Below, piece by piece: positions 60,429 through 64,000 of a DNA stretch of 64,000 bases (the stretch's first letter is position 1; every line of letters begins with the position of its first letter). Origin of the DNA: Apostichopus japonicus (Eukaryota; Echinodermata; Holothuroidea; Aspidochirotida; Stichopodidae); contig NC_092580.1 of the NCBI RefSeq assembly GCF_037975245.1, positions 34,319,001-34,383,000 on the forward strand. The letters are read 5' to 3'. Under the pieces are notes generated by a model that saw only the letters and a list, made by a program, of their open reading frames with translations, did no database searches and had not been told where the DNA came from. The translations under genes were made by a program, and so were the position numbers.

Positions 60429-61173
60429 GCTCAATATTTTTTCCATGTCCTTGTAGAAAACGTCAACTTCGCAAAATACAATAAGTTGTGTTTTTGTTGT
60501 TACGTGAGATCCGTAACCGACGAAGTGGTTAGGCTATGTACTATACTCTTAACTATGGTAGGATAATTATTTTTCCTTTTTTGTGTGGAAATTCTAGAAA
60601 ATACTTTCTTTTTCCCCCGCTTAACAGCAGTTGTGGTCGTATGGTTTATTCATAAATGGGTGTACTAGAGCCTTGTTTACATGACATTTGTTGCATTTAG
60701 CACGATATGCCAGTTTCGCGTGAATTTTTCGAAAGTATTTTGCTCGATCTTTCGTAAAATTTGAAAGGTGTACCAACTTACTGTTCGTACACAATTGGTA
60801 ATTTCTCAATGCTCAATATTGTTTCCATGTCCTTGTAGAAAACGTCAACTTCGCAAAGTACAATAAGTTGTGTTTTTGTTGTTACGTGAGATCCGTAACC
60901 GACGAAGTGGTTAGGCTATGTACTATACTCTTAACTATGGTAGGATAAGTATTTTTTTTGTGTGTTTTTGTGGAAATTCTAGAAAATACTTTCTTTTTCC
61001 CCCGCTTAACAGCAGATGTGGTCGTATGGTTTATTCATAAATGGGTGTACTAGAGCCTTGTTTACATGACATTTGTTGCATTTAGCACGTTATGCCAGTT
61101 TTCGCGTGAATTTTTCGAAAGTATTTTGCTCGATCTTTCGTAAAATTTGAAAGGTGTACCAACTTACTGTTCG
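60429..61173. repeat. ~380-bp direct duplication inside the transposon
   Basis: 60429-60788 and 60811-61173 are near identical: gctcaatatt...ttccatgtcc ... ccgacgaagtggttaggcta ... aaaggtgtaccaacttactg. Small indels occur in the T-runs. Confidence 0.93.
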
Positions 61174-61650
61174 AGTAGAGAAAAGAGAGATGGATCAGTG
61201 TTAGTGAATGAAAATACTTTGTACAGGAAAAGAAGTCTGAAAGTATTTTTGAAACATTCGATACGAAAATAGTTCATGAAGATTTCAACTGGTTCTTGAA
61301 ATAAATCTCCTTCTACTGTGGTCAGAGTGCCATTGTTACGTAAAAACCACAGACCAGGAACAGGCAAGTACCGCTTTTGTTTACAAACAATAGCAGCGCT
61401 TCTGTGTTGGGAGCTCAATGCTCATTACTTTCACGGAGTTACCGTGGGTGTGTGCACTCAAGCGTGAGCGATATGCAGGCTGCATAATGAGCAGTGGTGT
61501 GCTGCTGGCTGGGCCTTCGATCATCGCCGGTTAAATTTGCGAGCCTTCCCTAAGAAGCTGGAGGTGGTCGACCGTATCAAAAGCGGCCGAAAGGTCTAAC
61601 AGAACCATCAGGCACACTTTCTGACCACCAAGAGCTACCATCACATCATT

Positions 61651-64000
61651 CTATATGGGTATTTCTATCCTTAATGTACAACAGAGCTATACCATACACC
61701 ATACCTATATGGTTATTTCTACTCTTAATGTACAACAGAGCTATACCATACACCATACCTACATGGTTATTTCTATCCTTAATGTAAAACAAAGCTATAC
61801 CATACACCATACCTATATGGTTATTTCTATCATTAATGTACAACAGAGCTATACCATACACCCAACCTATATGGTTATTTCTATCCTTAATGTACAACAG
61901 AGCTATACCATACACCATACCTACATGGTTATTTCTATCCTTAATGTAAAACAAAGCTATACCATACACCATACCTATATGGTTATTTCTATCATTAATG
62001 TACAACAGAGCTATACCATACACCCAACCTATATGGTTATTTCTATCCTTAATGTACAACAGAGCTATACCATACACCATACCTACATGGTTATTTCTAT
62101 CCTTAATGTAAAACAAAGCTATACCATACACCATACCTATATGGTTATTTCTATCATTAATGTACAACAGAGCTATACCATACACCCAACCTATATGGTT
62201 ATTTCTATCCTTAATGTACAAAAGAGCTATACCATACACAATACCTATATGGTTATTTCTATCCTTAATGTACAACAGAGCTATACCATACACCATACCT
62301 ACATGGTTATTTCTATCCTTAATGTAAACAAAGCTATACCATACACCATACCTATATGGTTATTTCTATCATTAATGTACAACAGAGCTATACCATACAC
62401 CCAACCTATATGGTTATTTCTATCCTTAATGTACAACAGAGCTATACCATACACCATACCAACATGGTTATTTCTATCCTTAATGTAAAACAAAGCTATA
62501 CCATACACCATACCTATATGGTTATTTCTATCATTAATGTACAACAGAGCTATACCATACACCCAACCTATATGGTTATTTCTATCCTTAATGTACAAAA
62601 GAGCTATACCATACACAATACCTATATGGTTATTTCTATCCTTAATGTACAACAGAGCTATACCACACACCATACCTATATGGTTATTTCTATCCTTAAT
62701 GTACAAAAGAGCTATACCATACACCCAACCTATATGGTTATTTCTACTCTTAATGTACAACAGAGCTATACCATACACCATACCTATATGGTTATTTCTA
62801 TCCTTAATGTACAACAGAGCGATACCATACACCATACCTATATGGTTATTTCTATCCTTAATGTAAAACAAAGCTATACCATACACCATACCTATATGGT
62901 TATTTCTATCATTAATGTACAACAGAGCTATACCATACACCCAACCTATATGGTTATTTCTATCCTTAATGTACAACAGAGCTATACCATACACCATACC
63001 TACATGGTTATTTCTATCCTTAATGTAAAACAAAGCTATACCATACACCATACCTATATGGTTATTTCTATCATTAATGTACAACAGAGCTATACCATAC
63101 ACCCAACCTATATGGTTATTTCTATCCTTAATGTACCAAAGAGCTATACCATACACAATACCTATATGGTTATTTCTATCCTTAATGTACAACAGAGCTA
63201 TACCACACACCATACCTATATGGTTATTTCTATCCTTAATGTACAAAAGAGCTATACCATACACCCAACCTATATGGTTATTTCTACTCTTAATGTACAA
63301 CAGAGCTATACCATACACCATACCTATATGGTTATTTCTATCCTTAATGTACAACAGAGCGATACCATACACCATACCTATATGGTTATTTCTATCCTTA
63401 ATGTACAACAGAGCTATACCACACACCATACCTATATGGTTATTTCTATCCTTAATGTACAAAAGAGCTATACCATACACCCAACCTATATGGTTATTTC
63501 TACTCTTAATGTACAAAAGAGCTATACCATACACAATACCTATATGGTTATTTCTATCCTAAATGTACAACAGAGCGATACCATACACCATACCTATATG
63601 GTTATTTCTATCCTTAATGTACAACAGAGCTATACCATACACCATACCTATATGGTTATTTCTATCCTTAATGTACAAAAGAGCTATACCATACACCATA
63701 CCTATATGGTTATTTCTATCCTTAATGTACAAAAGAGCTATACCATACACCATACCTATATGGTTATTTCTATCCTTAATGTACAAGAGAGCTATACCAT
63801 ACACCATACCTTTATGGTTATTTCTATCCTTAATGTACAACAGAGCTATACCATACACCATACCTATATGGTTATTTCTATCCTTAATGTACAAAAGAGC
63901 TATACCATACACCATACCTTTATGGTTATTTCTATTCTTAATCTACAACAGAGCTATACCATACACCATACCTATAGGGTTATTTCTATCCTTAATGTAC
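61651..64000. repeat. 54-bp array, right segment (~43 copies), runs off the edge
   Basis: Same unit as 57705-57944. Three variants (ctacatgg/aaaacaaagc, cattaatg, cacccaacc) follow one another so that the true repeat between 61757 and about 62240 is 162 bp. Nearer the right edge units become plain 54-mers. Open frames on both strands (up to 411 codons) are artefacts of the 54-bp period. Confidence 0.96.

Larger units (their letters stand above)
59227..61550. mobile_element. PIF/Harbinger-like non-autonomous transposon (2324 bp)
   Basis: Perfect 41-bp terminal inverted repeats beginning GGGAAGGCTCGCAAATTT at 59227-59267 and 61510-61550, flanked by TAA (TWA-type duplication). The alternative reading is a 40-bp repeat with CTAAG. 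No transposase or Myb-like partner frame was recognised. It contains a ~380-bp direct repeat and the 88-bp dispersed module. Confidence 0.82.
57945..61650 (-). mobile_element. 5'-truncated CR1/L2-like LINE, split by a DNA transposon
   Basis: Its parts are 61551-61650 and 57945-59226. The RT frame has LLDLSAAFDTVDH (61551-61650), GVPQGSVLGPVLF, the catalytic YADD, HKCLKMNDSKTEVLL, HWLPVSQRIRFKVLLLVFK and LWNELPAELK, then a 3' UTR and (ATT)n tail at 57945-57962. The frame continues across the insertion junction if the 59227-61550 element and one TAA are left out. It sits in the 54-bp array with ctatat at both ends. Confidence 0.88.

Noticed and set aside
61164-61418. 84-codon frame as an upstream alpha-2/delta exon
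   Set aside because: It lies within the transposon and partly in its internal duplication, and does not resemble the VWA region expected upstream.
61646-63915. Open frames of 118-411 codons on both strands
   Set aside because: The 54-bp period keeps several frames open at once on both strands; the array is interrupted by a LINE and has no gene context.

Overview
The window is animal nuclear DNA: AT-rich, intron-rich and full of minisatellites and transposon remnants. Nothing in it looks prokaryotic. Two minus-strand genes were recovered by chaining exons through matching splice sites and reading phases. The repeats (CR1/L2-like LINEs ending in ATT/TAA repeats, hAT elements with CAGTGGCGGC-type ends, tRNA-derived SINEs with TA tails) suggest a marine invertebrate deuterostome, possibly an echinoderm. 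That placement is an inference and no species is claimed.

Layout. (1) 1-6.6 kb: six coding exons, including the start codon, of a TERB1-like armadillo-repeat protein (meiotic telomere attachment). The gene runs off the left edge. One of its introns holds two unidentified plus-strand coding-like segments and a LINE tail. (2) 6.6-24 kb: intergenic. It holds two MITE families, one copy of each meeting head to head, a decayed LINE, a CpG-bearing patch near 11.3 kb, a hAT element that contains two smaller hAT elements, a 71-bp satellite, and another hAT element with a perfect 8-bp target duplication. (3) 24.1-57.5 kb: the 3' two-thirds of a voltage-gated calcium channel alpha-2/delta subunit gene (CACNA2D family). 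It has 23 firm exons plus one predicted 17-nt microexon, running from the Cache region to the hydrophobic C-terminal tail and stop codon; the signal peptide and VWA exons lie beyond the right edge. Its introns carry many tandem arrays, with units of about 18, 26, 51, 54, 57, 58 and 90 bp. (4) 57.6-64 kb: a 54-bp array split by a 5'-truncated LINE, which is itself split by a 2.3-kb element with 41-bp terminal inverted repeats and a TAA duplication (PIF/Harbinger-like).

The two genes share a strand but have no evident functional link. Most long open frames are artefacts of tandem arrays whose unit length is a multiple of three. The most useful results are the exon models, the nested transposon chronologies supported by target-site duplications, and the higher-order structure of the arrays. 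No new defence or enzymatic system was found.
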